64,000 nucleotides of DNA, from positions 124,001 to 188,000 of the forward strand of contig CAWHXG010000004.1 in NCBI GenBank assembly GCA_963833235.1. Reading direction: 5' to 3'. The notes beneath the pieces are model-generated. The model searched no databases. It saw only the letters and a list, made by a program, of their open reading frames with translations, and was not told the DNA's origin. A program made the position numbers and the translations under genes. Numbering within the stretch: the stretch's first letter is position 1; each line of letters begins with the position of its first letter. The DNA comes from CAWHXG01 sp963833235 (GTDB lineage: Bacteria > Pseudomonadota > Alphaproteobacteria > Rhodobacterales > Rhodobacteraceae). This document shows, piece by piece, positions 36,404-45,094 of this stretch.

Positions 36404-37063
36404 TCATCGGGCGGCGAAGGCCCCCGCGAAGGTGCGTTTGAGGGCGGCGTCGAGGTCTTCCATCGACACGGGCAGACCGAGATCCACCAGGCTTGTCACG
36501 CCGTGATCGGTGATGCCGCATGGAACGATGCCGGCGTAATGCGCGAGGTCCGGCTCGACATTGATCGAGATGCCGTGAAAGCTCACCCACCGGCGGACGC
36601 GCAGGCCCACGGCGGCGATCTTCGCCTCGTGCGGTGCGCCGTCGGGCCCAGCCGGCCTGTCCTTCCGGACCACCCAGACGCCGACGCGCCCCGCACGCCG
36701 CTCGCCCTTCACGCCGAACTCGGCGAGGGTGGCGATGACCCAATCCTCCGCTTGAGCGACGAATGCCCGCACGTCGCGCCCGCGCCGCGACAGATCGAGC
36801 ATCAGGTAGACGATCCGCTGACCCGGACCATGATAGGTGAACTGCCCGCCTCGGCGCGTACGGTGCACGGGGAAGCGGGCGGGATCGATCAGGTCGGCGT
36901 CTTTCGCGCTGCTTCCGGCCGTGTAAAGCGGCGGGTGCTCGAGGAGCCAGACAGCCTCGGCCGCACGCCCCTCGACGATCAGCGCCACCCTGGCTTCCAT
37001 CAGAGCAACTGCGGCGGGATAGCTCACGGGATCGGGGGAAATGCACCAATCCGGGGGAGGCAT
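36404..37063 (-). CDS. lipB: Octanoyl-[acyl carrier protein]:protein octanoyltransferase
   Basis: A 219-residue enzyme that moves octanoyl groups onto lipoyl domains, the first step of protein lipoylation. Key parts: GGQFTYHGPGQRIVYLMLDL, the Lys/Gly loop KIAAVGLRVRRWVSFHG (active-site Lys) and the nucleophile Cys in GIVPCGITDHGVTSL. ATG 37063 (MPPPDWCISPDPVSY) is the family-like start; the frame is open about 100 codons further but that sequence is not LipB. lipA is not in the window. A 175-base gap separates it from ctaD. Confidence 0.93.
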   Translation of the reverse strand: MPPPDWCISPDPVSYPAAVALMEARVALIVEGRAAEAVWLLEHPPLYTAGSSAKDADLIDPARFPVHRTRRGGQFTYHGPGQRIVYLMLDLSRRGRDVRAFVAQAEDWVIATLAEFGVKGERRAGRVGVWVVRKDRPAGPDGAPHEAKIAAVGLRVRRWVSFHGISINVEPDLAHYAGIVPCGITDHGVTSLVDLGLPVSMEDLDAALKRTFAGAFAAR

Positions 37064-37908
37064 TCCGGCCCCGCCCGACGACGCCGGGTCGGAGGGGTTC
37101 CAATTCTGGCGTCTCAAGGGTCTGGCGTCTCGCGGGTAACTTGTGTCTGCTGAAGCCCCCAGCCGGGGGGGGGCTTCTGCGGTATTGGAGAACGCACCAT
37201 GATTGGCAAGCAGATCGTCGCGGGCCCGGTGGGACCCTCCTTGACCAGTCGCATCGCATCTTCCGCACCGGTCGATGGCGCGAAATCCCATTTGGGGTGA
37301 TCGACCGGGCATCGCCAGCAGGGCACCCCAGCAACCGCGTACGGCCGACCGCAGCGCGTTGTGCACCTCGCGACCGACAATCTCTTTCGCATTATGTGAA
37401 CAGAGTCGACAGGTTCAGAGCGCGCAGAAGGGCTTCGATTTCCTCGTCGGCACCGTCGACGGGGTTCTGGGGCAGGGGTTGTGCAACGGGATCTCCAACC
37501 ACCGGGGCCAAATTAGCTAGGCCGTGACCGGACAGCACAGCGGTTTCGAGCGGAGCTTCCTTATCACCTCCCATGCCCGGGCGCAGGCTGGCGGGTTTGC
37601 CACGCAGCTTGAGCCGGCCACCTCTCGACACCGGGGTCACGCCGGTCTTCGGCGCGTCGGTCTCGCAGTGCCCGGAACTGCTGAAGGCCTCCGCGATGCG
37701 GATGCCCGGAACCGAAGCGCCCGCGGCAGAGGTGCATCCGGGGCCGCCGGCGGCTTTGCCACATTCCCGTTCACCCGGTGTTCCTCGGCGCTGCCCCCGG
37801 GGCGGGGAAGCCTCCATTCCGTGATCCGCCACGGCCCGGCAATTCCGGGAAGTTTGCGCTTCACAAGGCAGGCGGCGTTGGCTAGACACCGCCCACTGCC
37901 GGGCAGAT
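37064..37908. other. Gene-poor stretch between lipB and tRNA-Leu
   Basis: No gene can be supported in these 845 bases. A minus-strand open frame of 165 codons (37392-37889) reads as Arg/Gly/Pro-rich sequence without a family match; its C-terminal part (about the last 50 residues, ending ALNLSTLFT) is more protein-like and could be a remnant. The plus strand has only short frames, one beginning at ATG 37199 (MIGKQIVAGPVGPSL). A strong hairpin lies at 37152-37177. The organisation looks like decayed DNA rather than a compact housekeeping gap. Confidence 0.55.
37152..37177. terminator. Strong GC hairpin upstream of lipB
   Basis: GAAGCCCCC at 37152-37160 pairs perfectly with GGGGGCTTC at 37169-37177, with an eight-base loop of C and G residues. 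It lies about 90 bases before the lipB start on the opposite sense. Neither side has a real T tract, so it may be a terminator-like or leader hairpin; the role is not clear. Confidence 0.4.
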
Positions 37909-37995
37909 GCGGTCGTGGCGGAATTGGTAGACGCGCAGCGTTGAGGTCGCTGTGGGGTAACACCCGTGGAAGTTCGAGTTTTCTCGACCGCACCA
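37909..37995 (+). tRNA. tRNA-Leu, anticodon GAG
   Basis: An 87-base class II tRNA including an encoded CCA. The acceptor GCGGTCG (37909-37915) pairs with CGACCGC (37985-37991), followed by discriminator A and CCA at 37993-37995. The D-arm is GCG...CGC with GGTAGAC. The anticodon arm CAGCG-TTGAGGT-CGCTG gives GAG, which reads CUU/CUC leucine codons. A long variable arm (TGGGGTAACACCC) and T-loop TTCGAGT are present. Confidence 0.97.
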
Positions 37996-38398
37996 GTTTA
38001 ATGACATGCGCCGAGCCGGCCACCGAGTTTTTCGCGAAGGGCCGGCGATTGGACGCTGCAAGGGATACTCCGACCCTTAGGGCCGGAGCTGTATCCATTT
38101 CCGCCATGTCTCGGCCTCACGCGTACGAACGTCCGGCGGCGCGCTTTCCGCACGCAGTTCAAAGTGCATGTAGGTGAGGCCCGTCTGCCATGCTTTTGCC
38201 GCCTCGGCTCGAGGGAAACCCGAACTTGGCCGGGGATCGATATGGGGCGATGTCGACAGTCGGTGCGGTGCCCGACACGACATCCTGAGCCTCGTGGCGG
38301 TGACGGCGCGTGCTGGCGATCCTTCTGGCGCAGGCAGCAAACGGCGCCCGGCCATTTCGGCTTGTGACTACCTGTCGAGCGCGTTTATACCCGTCCGC
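37996..38398. other. Spacer between the two tRNA genes
   Basis: These 403 bases contain no supportable gene. Short open frames on both strands are Arg/Ser/Pro-rich and without family character. The base immediately after the tRNA-Leu CCA is followed by GTTTAATGACATG, with no obvious terminator. No copy of either tRNA 3' end was seen in the spacer. Confidence 0.55.
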
Positions 38399-38488
38399 GG
38401 AGATGTGGCCGAGTGGTCGAAGGCGCTCCCCTGCTAAGGGAGTAGGCCCGGAAGGGTCTCGTGGGTTCGAATCCCATCGTCTCCGCCA
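38399..38488 (+). tRNA. tRNA-Ser, anticodon GCU
   Basis: A 90-base class II tRNA with encoded CCA. Acceptor GGAGATG (38399-38405) pairs with CGTCTCC (38478-38484); discriminator G at 38485 is typical of tRNA-Ser, and CCA is 38486-38488. The anticodon arm CTCCC-CTGCTAA-GGGAG gives GCT, reading AGC/AGU. The long variable arm (TAGGCCCGGAAGGGTCTC) and T-loop TTCGAAT agree with serine tRNA. Confidence 0.97.
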
Positions 38489-39629
38489 CCACCCAGCCGA
38501 CTGTTCCAAGGCGATAACGACGCTCTTACGCCTCACCAGCTACCTGGTGCCTTGCCCGGCGCCCGGGCGAGCGTAACGTGAATATCGCTGCCAGTATGTT
38601 GGGTTGCCAGTCAACGTCTTTGCAAAGAGTTTCGCGCGGTGACGATCTCCAGCGAATGGCTTCCTGGGTCAGGCGGTCGCGTGTCTGGCAGCCGGCCGCG
38701 CAGCGGCAAGGTTGGCACTGGGCTGCGCATCCTCCGGTCGCGGGCGGCATCCTGTGACTGCAGCGATGAAGTCACCGGCGCGCTAGAATTGAGTGAGGGA
38801 CAGCCGCGCCGACAGCGCCAGCCGGCCCAGGCTTGCAACCTTGTTCGAACTTCGGGTCACCGAGGCGGAGCCGCCCGCGGCCGCATCGAGGCGATCGACG
38901 ATCTTGGCAAAGTTCGGGAGGGACCGGATCAGGCGCGCAACCTGGTAAATCACGATCCGGTCGACATGGTTGGCATCGATGGGGTCCAGCAGGGCCTCCC
39001 ATCCCTAAAGCATCAAGGCCGGTATCGAGTACTGCCCCCAGATCCCCGAAGGCTCCTGCATCTCCATCGAGTCCATCGACGGCCTTGTACATGTCGATTA
39101 GCCCTCGCTGGCCGCGCCGGGGATCACGCGCATCTTCCGCCTCGGCAGCCTGACCTCTCACACGACCGTCTTCGCCTGCCGGTAGCACCCCTGGGCATTA
39201 TTTGCGCCGTACACCCGATGGGCTGCGCCCCTTGTTCGAGGATTCCCCACTCTGATGGGCACCTTCAGCGACACCGATCTGCGTCGGGACATGATGGACA
39301 GGAGAAAGAATACTCTGGCAGCCGACGCCTTCGGAGGATGGCGCGTCCACCATGCCGGCGTGAAGCCGGCTGGCGATGCGCCGCCATGAGGTTGGGAGGG
39401 GCCAGTGTCGGGCTCCACCGATAGGTCCTGCCGGTGGGCGGTGGCGGCGGCAACCGGGCGGGTGGAAGGCCGGGCCGCCGGGACTGGGCATGCGTTTCTC
39501 CTGCCCGACCTCCCCTGGCATGGGGCGGCGATACGACGCCTGTTTCCAGGCGGCGATCCCGGGGTCGGGGAACCGCGGATGCGGCCCGGGACTTCGGATG
39601 AGACCCAACGGCAAATCCGGAGACACCCG
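38489..39629. other. Gene-poor stretch after tRNA-Ser with decayed sequence
   Basis: In 1,141 bases the only recognisable coding signal is a serine-recombinase relic on the minus strand at 38783-39004. A 44-codon frame at 39255-39389 (starting MGTFSDTDLRRDMMDRRK) is possible but unsupported. The remainder shows frequent stops in all frames of both strands compared with the neighbouring housekeeping DNA. The last 250 bases are the leader of the STAS gene and run in open but uninformative frames. Confidence 0.6.
38783..39004 (-). pseudogene. Relic of a serine site-specific recombinase (resolvase/invertase family)
   Basis: A 73-codon stretch between two in-frame stops, with no start codon, translates to sequence that follows the resolvase domain in order: DRIVIYQVARLIRSLPNFAK, then IVDRLDAA, a VSFVSVTQ-like SASVTRSSN and SLGRLALSARLSLTQF. 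In intact recombinases these read as V.Y..DRL.RSL.DF..I, SV...F.T and GRL.LN.LL...QFERE. The catalytic N-terminal Ser region and the DNA-binding C-terminal part are missing, and the conserved Asp of the DRL motif is Ala. It is clearly dead, and marks an old mobile element next to the tRNA genes. Confidence 0.75.
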
Positions 39630-40016
39630 ATGCTCGACACGCCCACCATCAAGCAGATCGCGGCCAGCGCCCCTTCCGTCTACGCCTTCCGTATCCTCGG
39701 CGAGGTCACCAGCGAAGACATGGCCGCCATGGCAGACCTGATGAACGACGCCTTCGACGCGCATGACAAGGTGAGCATGCTGCTGATCTTTGAGCACTAC
39801 AAAGGATCGGAAATGGGGGCGAGCTTCAGCATGGAGAACCTGAAGGCTCAGATGAGGTCCATCGCGAACGTCGAGAAATACGCGGTCGTAGGCGTACCCG
39901 ATGCTGCCGAAACGATGATCTCGGCAATGGATGCGATCAGCCCGGTGGACGCGCGCAGCTTCGATATGGCGGACGAGGCCGCCGCCTGGGCGTTCGTGGG
40001 CGCGACAAAAGTCTGA
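39630..40016 (+). CDS. SpoIIAA-like STAS-domain protein
   Basis: A 128-residue cytosolic protein of the SpoIIAA-like (STAS/SEC14-fold) type. The pattern of helix and strand, with VYAFRILGEVTSEDMAAMAD, SMLLIFEHYKG, KYAVVGVPDAAETMIS and a terminal AAAWAFV, matches this family of small stress- or membrane-associated proteins. Function is unknown. It is the first intact gene after the decayed stretch and precedes the ABC operon by 160 bases. That gap contains CTTAA (40121) and TTAAG (40141), a short inverted repeat that could be an operator. Confidence 0.85.
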   Translation: MLDTPTIKQIAASAPSVYAFRILGEVTSEDMAAMADLMNDAFDAHDKVSMLLIFEHYKGSEMGASFSMENLKAQMRSIANVEKYAVVGVPDAAETMISAMDAISPVDARSFDMADEAAAWAFVGATKV

Positions 40017-40176
40017 GCCTGGCTACCCCGGCCAGCCCTAATGGTGGACGATGCCCCTCGGTGCGCCGGCCTTCTGGCGCGCCAAGCGATTGCCCCTGCG
40101 ATATCATCGCCTGCCTCTTGCTTAATGCGCGCCGCGACTGTTAAGTCGGTGGATACATGAACCGAGGAGACCGACG

Positions 40177-41757
40177 ATGCATCGCTTGACCCCCCTCCTG
40201 GCGGCTGCCCTGCTGTCCGGCACGGCTATTGGCGCCAGCGCCGAAACGCTCCGCTGGGCCCGCGCCGGCGACAGCCTGACGCTTGATCCCCATGCCCAGA
40301 ACGAAGGGCCGACCCACACGCTGGCCCACCAGATCTACGAGCCGCTGCTGATCCGCGACGTCACGGGCGCGTTCGAGCCGGCGCTGGCCACCGATTGGGC
40401 CCCCAAGGAAGGCGACCCGAACGTCTGGGTCTTCAATCTTCGCGAGGGCGTGACATTTCACGACGGGGCGGACTTCACCGCCGACGACGTGGTGTTCTCC
40501 TTCGAGCGCGCCAAGAGCGAAGACAGCGACATGAAGGAGCTTCTGAATTCCATCGTCGAGGTCCGCGCGGTCGACGATCTGACGGTCGAGTTCGTCACCG
40601 ACGGGCCGAACCCGATCCTGCCCAGCAACATGACGAACCTCTTCGTCATGGACCGCGACTGGGCGGAGGCAAACAACGCCACCAAGGTGCAGGATTTCGA
40701 GGGCGGCGAGGACACCTTTGCCGCGAAAAGCGCCAACGGCACCGGCCCCTACGAGCTGGTCAGCCGAGAGCCCGACGTGCGCACCGTTCTGCGCCAGTAC
40801 GAAGGCTATTGGGGCAACGAAGATTTCCCGATGGACGTGACCGAGATCGTCTTCACCCCCATCCAGAACGCCGCGACCCGCGTGGCCGCCCTTCTGTCGG
40901 ACGAGGTCGATTTCATCCAGGACGTGCCGGTGCAGGACCTCGCGCGCGTCGATGGCACGGAGAACCTGGTCGTGCGCACCGCGCCGCAGAACCGGGTGAT
41001 CTTCTTCGGCATGAACATGGGCGCCGATGATCTGGCCAACGACGATGTGGAGGGGGCGAACCCACTGGCCGACAAGCGCGTGCGGCAGGCCATGAACATG
41101 GCGATCAACCGCGCCGCGATCCAGCAGGTGGTGATGCGCGGCCAGTCGCAGCCAGCGGGCGTGATAGCTCCGCCCTTCGTGGAAGGCTGGACGGAAGAGC
41201 TCGACACGGTCGCCGAGCCCGACATCGCCGCCGCGAAGGCGCTGCTCGAGGAAGCTGGCTACGCCGACGGATTCTCGATCCAGCTCGACTGCCCGAACGA
41301 TCGCTACATCAACGACGAGGCGATCTGTCAGGCCGTCGTCGGCATGATGGCGCAGATCGGCGTGACCGTGAACCTCGACGCCAAGCCCAAGGCGATCCAC
41401 TTCCCGCTCATCAGCAACGGCGAGACGGATCTCTATATGCTGGGCTGGGGCGTGCCGACCTACGACAGCGAATACATCTTCAACTTCCTGGTGCACACCA
41501 AGGGGGAGGACCGCGGGTCGTGGAATGCCACGGGCTATTCAGACCCGGAACTCGACGAGAAGATCAAGTCGCTCGCCTCCGAGACCGATCTGGACGCACG
41601 GGCTGCGACGGTGGCGGAGATATGGAAGACGGTGCAGGACGAGACGCTCTACCTGCCAGTCCACCATCAGGTTCTCAATTGGGGCATGGGCAACGGCGTG
41701 GGGATCGAGGTCGACCCCGAGGACCAGCCGAAGTTCAAGTATTTCGAGATGAACTAG
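40177..41757 (+). CDS. ABC transporter substrate-binding protein, peptide/nickel/opine family 5 (first copy)
   Basis: A 526-residue periplasmic binding protein. Signal peptide to about residue 22 (GASA). The family 5 signature GVTFHDGADFTADDV is at 91-105, and the body contains NPLADKRVRQAMNMAINRAA and LDCPNDRYINDEAICQAVVG. GAGGAG precedes the ATG at 40177. A strong terminator follows the stop, so this gene is probably expressed at a higher level than the downstream transport genes, or on its own. The ligand cannot be read from sequence; dipeptides, oligopeptides, opines and glutathione are all possible. Confidence 0.92.
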   Translation: MHRLTPLLAAALLSGTAIGASAETLRWARAGDSLTLDPHAQNEGPTHTLAHQIYEPLLIRDVTGAFEPALATDWAPKEGDPNVWVFNLREGVTFHDGADFTADDVVFSFERAKSEDSDMKELLNSIVEVRAVDDLTVEFVTDGPNPILPSNMTNLFVMDRDWAEANNATKVQDFEGGEDTFAAKSANGTGPYELVSREPDVRTVLRQYEGYWGNEDFPMDVTEIVFTPIQNAATRVAALLSDEVDFIQDVPVQDLARVDGTENLVVRTAPQNRVIFFGMNMGADDLANDDVEGANPLADKRVRQAMNMAINRAAIQQVVMRGQSQPAGVIAPPFVEGWTEELDTVAEPDIAAAKALLEEAGYADGFSIQLDCPNDRYINDEAICQAVVGMMAQIGVTVNLDAKPKAIHFPLISNGETDLYMLGWGVPTYDSEYIFNFLVHTKGEDRGSWNATGYSDPELDEKIKSLASETDLDARAATVAEIWKTVQDETLYLPVHHQVLNWGMGNGVGIEVDPEDQPKFKYFEMN

Positions 41758-41783
41758 GGTCGGCTCTCCCTGCCGCACCATTG

Positions 41784-41822
41784 ACGCCGCGATCCTGCCC
41801 TATGGGGGTCGCGGCGTTCTTT
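41784..41822 (+). terminator. Terminator or attenuator between the two binding-protein genes
   Basis: ACGCCGCGA (41784-41792) pairs with TCGCGGCGT (41809-41817), extended by further G-C pairs, and is followed by TCTTT. It starts 27 bases after the first binding-protein stop. It should limit readthrough into the second binding protein and the permease genes. Confidence 0.8.
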
Positions 41823-42040
41823 AGGGGCTGTGCCGGCATCTTCAACGTGCCTTCGAGGACCGGCCGGGGCTGGCACGCTGCGCGATAGTTAGGCTCCGCA
41901 TCGGCGCCTTGGGGGCTGGACCGGCGGGGGCGGCGCGGTCATGGTGCCCGTCGCCACCGGCCTTGGGCTTGGCACCTGGACCGGGTGCGCCCGGGCCCCA
42001 TCACCCCGGGCGCACGCACAGTCGCCGCCAAGGAGCCGCC

Positions 42041-43603
42041 ATGATCCGCCAGACCCTTCCGATCGCACTTGCCGCAAGCCTGGCCTTCGCCACGCCCCTC
42101 GCCGCGGCGGAGTTCCGTTGGGCCTCGACGACAGATCCCCAGACGATGGATCCCCATGCGGTCAATGCAACACCTGTTCTAGGTTTCCTCAACAACGTCT
42201 ATGAGGGCCTCGTCCGGCGCGACAGGGACATGGCGATAGAGCCGGCCCTGGCGACCTCGTGGGAGCCGCTGGAGGGCGGCGCGGGCTGGCGCTTTGTGTT
42301 GCGCGAGGGCGTGACGTTCCATGACGGCGCGGACTTTACCGCCGAGGATGTGCTCTTCAGCTACGAGCGCGCGTCTTCCGAAGAGGCCGATACGGCTTCC
42401 TGGTTCGCGCCCGTCTCGGAGGTCGTGGTCGTCGACGACTACACCATCGATTTCCTCACCACCGACCCCAATCCGATCTTCCCCGACAGCATCGCGAATT
42501 GGATGATCATGGATCGCGGCTGGGCGGCCGCGAATGGCGCCGAACGCCCGGCCAAGGATGCCGAAAACCATGCGACGCTGAACGCCAATGGCACCGGCGC
42601 CTTCCGCCTGACGGAACGCCAACCGGGCCTGAAGACGGTTCTGGAGCCGTTCGAAGGCTGGTGGGGCGAGCCCGAGCACAACATCACTCGCGGCACTTTC
42701 ACGCCCATCCAGAACCCGGCGACCGCCGTCGCGGCGCTGCTCTCGGGCGACGTGGACGTCATCAATCCCGTGCCCATCCAGGATGCCGCGCGGCTGGCGC
42801 AGGCCGACGGCGTGCAGGTGATCCAGGGTATCGAGGCCCGTGTGATGATGCTGGGCTTCGCCACGGCGGCGGAGTCGCTGAAGTACGGCGACGAAGGCGC
42901 GTCAAACCCGTTCCGCGATGCGCGGGTGCGCCGGGCCGTGGCGCAGGCGGTCAACGTGCCGGCGATCCTTCAGACCATCATGCGCGGCTATGCCGAACCG
43001 GCCTCGCAGCTCGTCAGCCCCGCGATGCGCGGCTATTCCCCCACCCTCGCCGAGCGGCCTGTCTTCGACGCGGCCGCGGCGAAGGCCCTGCTGACCGAGG
43101 CGGGGTATGGCGAGGGGTTCGCCTTCGGGCTGAAATGCCCGAACGACCGGTACCTGAACGACGAGGCGGTGTGCCAGGCGGTCGTCGGGCTTCTCGCGCA
43201 GATCGGGCTTGAGGCCGAGCTCGAGACGATGCCGGTGCGGAACTATTTCACCGAGCTGCGCGAAGACAATTTCGACATGTTCCTGCTCGGCTGGTCGCCC
43301 GGGACGTTCGACGCGGAGCATCCCATCCGCTTCCTGGCCGCCACGTCGGACGGGCGGTTGGGCACCTGGAACTTCACCGGGTACTCGTCGCCCCGGATCG
43401 ACGAGCTTCTGCCGATGATCCAGTCGGAGATCGACGAGCCAACCCGCCAGGGGATGCTGGACGAGGTGGCGGCGCTGCTGCAGGAAGACATGCCTTACGT
43501 CACGCTCTACGTGCAGCCGCTGCTCTGGGGCGCGCGCGATACGGTAAGCCTGACTCAGCGGGCCGACGACTTTTTCATCCTGCGGTGGGTCACGGTGGAA
43601 TGA
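42041..43603 (+). CDS. ABC transporter substrate-binding protein, family 5 (second copy)
   Basis: A 520-residue periplasmic binding protein homologous to the one upstream. Signal peptide to about residue 23. It shares GVTFHDGADFTAEDV near residue 90, FTPIQNPATAVAALLSGDVD and CPNDRYLNDEAVCQAVVGLL. The two copies diverge strongly in the ligand-facing part, so they probably bind different members of a substrate class through one permease. AAGGAG at 42030-42035 decides the ATG at 42041; the open frame runs further upstream but without family sequence. An own promoter in the 41823-42040 gap is likely, given the terminator. Confidence 0.92.
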   Translation: MIRQTLPIALAASLAFATPLAAAEFRWASTTDPQTMDPHAVNATPVLGFLNNVYEGLVRRDRDMAIEPALATSWEPLEGGAGWRFVLREGVTFHDGADFTAEDVLFSYERASSEEADTASWFAPVSEVVVVDDYTIDFLTTDPNPIFPDSIANWMIMDRGWAAANGAERPAKDAENHATLNANGTGAFRLTERQPGLKTVLEPFEGWWGEPEHNITRGTFTPIQNPATAVAALLSGDVDVINPVPIQDAARLAQADGVQVIQGIEARVMMLGFATAAESLKYGDEGASNPFRDARVRRAVAQAVNVPAILQTIMRGYAEPASQLVSPAMRGYSPTLAERPVFDAAAAKALLTEAGYGEGFAFGLKCPNDRYLNDEAVCQAVVGLLAQIGLEAELETMPVRNYFTELREDNFDMFLLGWSPGTFDAEHPIRFLAATSDGRLGTWNFTGYSSPRIDELLPMIQSEIDEPTRQGMLDEVAALLQEDMPYVTLYVQPLLWGARDTVSLTQRADDFFILRWVTVE

Positions 43604-43654
43604 CCGAGCAGCCGGGACCGAGCCGGGAACGAAGATAACGGTGGAGGGATACCG

Positions 43655-44209
43655 ATGGCCAAGCAGTTCGAGGCGCTCGACGACAGGCTGACGGGCTTCA
43701 TCGCCCGGCAGAAGGTGTTCTTCACCGCCAGCGCGGCGGCCGGCAGCCGGGTGAACGTCTCGCCTCGCGAGGCAGCTGCCCTGCGGGTGATCGACCCCAC
43801 GACGATCGTCTATCTCGACAAGACCGGCAGCGGCAACGAGACGGCCGCGCATCTGCGCGCCGATGGCCGGCTGACAATCATGTTTTGCGCCTTCGCCGGC
43901 CCACCGATGATCCTGCGGCTTTACGGCAGGGGCGCATCGCTAGGGTGGGACACGCCTGACTTCGCTGAATTGGTCGAGCAGCATTATGGCGGCGATGCTC
44001 CGCTCGGCGCGCGCCAGATCGTGCGGCTCGATATCGATCTGGTGCAGACCTCCTGTGGCTTCGGCGTGCCGTTGTTCGACTTTCAGGAAGACCGGCCGGG
44101 GCTGGAGAACTGGGCGCAGTCGAAAGGCCCCGATGGCATCCGGGCGTACTGGGCCGAGAACGGCCTGACCAGCATGGACGGGCTGCCGACCGGCCTCAGT
44201 GTCGAGTAG
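43655..44209 (+). CDS. Pyridoxamine 5'-phosphate oxidase-family (FMN split-barrel) protein
   Basis: A 184-residue protein with the split-barrel beginning of this superfamily: FIARQKVFFTASAAAGSRVN, VIDPTTIVYLDKTGSGNETA and LTIMFCAFAGPPMILRLYG. True PNPOx residues for pyridoxine phosphate are not evident, so it is better seen as a flavin- or F420-type reductase, or a heme/flavin-binding protein, of unknown substrate. A GGAGG site precedes the ATG at 43655. Its position 51 bases after a binding protein and before the permeases places it inside the transport operon, suggesting that it acts on the imported compound. Confidence 0.85.
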   Translation: MAKQFEALDDRLTGFIARQKVFFTASAAAGSRVNVSPREAAALRVIDPTTIVYLDKTGSGNETAAHLRADGRLTIMFCAFAGPPMILRLYGRGASLGWDTPDFAELVEQHYGGDAPLGARQIVRLDIDLVQTSCGFGVPLFDFQEDRPGLENWAQSKGPDGIRAYWAENGLTSMDGLPTGLSVE

Positions 44210-44326
44210 CGTAGGGGGCGGCACCCTTGATTGCGGGCTTCACTGCAGGGCTCCTGCCGTTCCGGCCCCGGCCGGACGGTGCTTTTCGCCTGCCCCCGGC
44301 CCGGCGGCGTGCTAAGCCGCCGCGTC

Positions 44327-45061
44327 ATGGCATGGTCCTCCTCCACCCTCCCGCCCCGGCGGGTCGCCCTCATCGCGCTGCGGCTCGTTGCGGTGCTCGC
44401 CATGGTGCTGGCGCTGAACTACGGGCTCGGCGCGCTCGTGCACCTGCATCTCACCTCCATCGCCGCCGTGGCAGATGGAGGCATGCTGACGGTCATCATG
44501 GTGGTTCTGCTGGTCTGCTACACGCTTCTTCTGGCGGTGCCGTTCGTGCCGGGGGTCGAGGTGGGGCTGGCCCTGCTGGCGATCTTCGGGGCGTCCGTGG
44601 CACCGATGGTCTACGGGGCCACGGTCGTGGGGCTTTGCCTCGCCTTCTCCCTTGGCCGGAGCCTGCCCGCCTCGCTGACGGTGCGGGCGTTGCGGCGGAT
44701 CGGCGCTACGGGCCTTGCGGGCGAGTTCGAGGTTGCCGCGGCATTGCAGGGGCGGGCGCGGGTGGAGGCGCTGCTGGCACGCTCCCGCGGTGGCGCGGTC
44801 GAATTCGTCCTCCGCCATCAGACGGCCGCCCTGGCCATCGCGCTGAACATGCCCGGCTCGGCGCTCGCCGGTGGCGGCGGCGGCATCGCGATGGCGGCCG
44901 GCCTCAGCCGCCTTTACTCGCCCGCCCGCTTCTGCCTGATCGTGGCGCTTTCCGTCGCACCCGTGCCGCTCTTCATGGCGCTCTTCGGCACCTCGCCCCT
45001 GGACCTGGCGATCGAAGCCGCACCGCAGGGCGCCCGGCTTGACGCACAGGGTGGCGGCTGA
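44327..45061 (+). CDS. Multi-pass inner-membrane protein, possibly VTT/DedA-like
   Basis: A 244-residue protein with about five membrane helices. The segment PFVPGVEVGLALLAIFGASV followed by PMVYGATVVGLCLAFSLGRS, and later ALNMPGSALAGGGGGIAMAA, is reminiscent of the two re-entrant loops of VTT (DedA/TVP38) proteins, but the match is loose. ATG 44327 is chosen because the earlier open frame is Arg/Pro-rich. It lies 33 bases upstream of the first permease gene. A transport partner or lipid-scrambling function are both guesses. Confidence 0.65.
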   Translation: MAWSSSTLPPRRVALIALRLVAVLAMVLALNYGLGALVHLHLTSIAAVADGGMLTVIMVVLLVCYTLLLAVPFVPGVEVGLALLAIFGASVAPMVYGATVVGLCLAFSLGRSLPASLTVRALRRIGATGLAGEFEVAAALQGRARVEALLARSRGGAVEFVLRHQTAALAIALNMPGSALAGGGGGIAMAAGLSRLYSPARFCLIVALSVAPVPLFMALFGTSPLDLAIEAAPQGARLDAQGGG

Positions 45062-45094
45062 CACACCGAAGGGATCGCGCGCCAAGGGAATGCC

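Noticed and set aside
37392..37889. 165-codon minus-strand frame as a gene
   Set aside because: No start with a ribosome site, composition is Arg/Gly/Pro-rich for most of its length, and there is no family character. Kept only as a possible remnant in the description of the stretch.
38489..38782. Attachment-site duplication of the tRNA-Ser 3' end
   Set aside because: No second copy of the tRNA 3' end was found by eye within the stretch, and serine recombinases do not usually use tRNA sites.
39255..39389. 44-codon plus-strand frame as a small gene
   Set aside because: No ribosome binding site or neighbour supports it and the length is within chance expectation.
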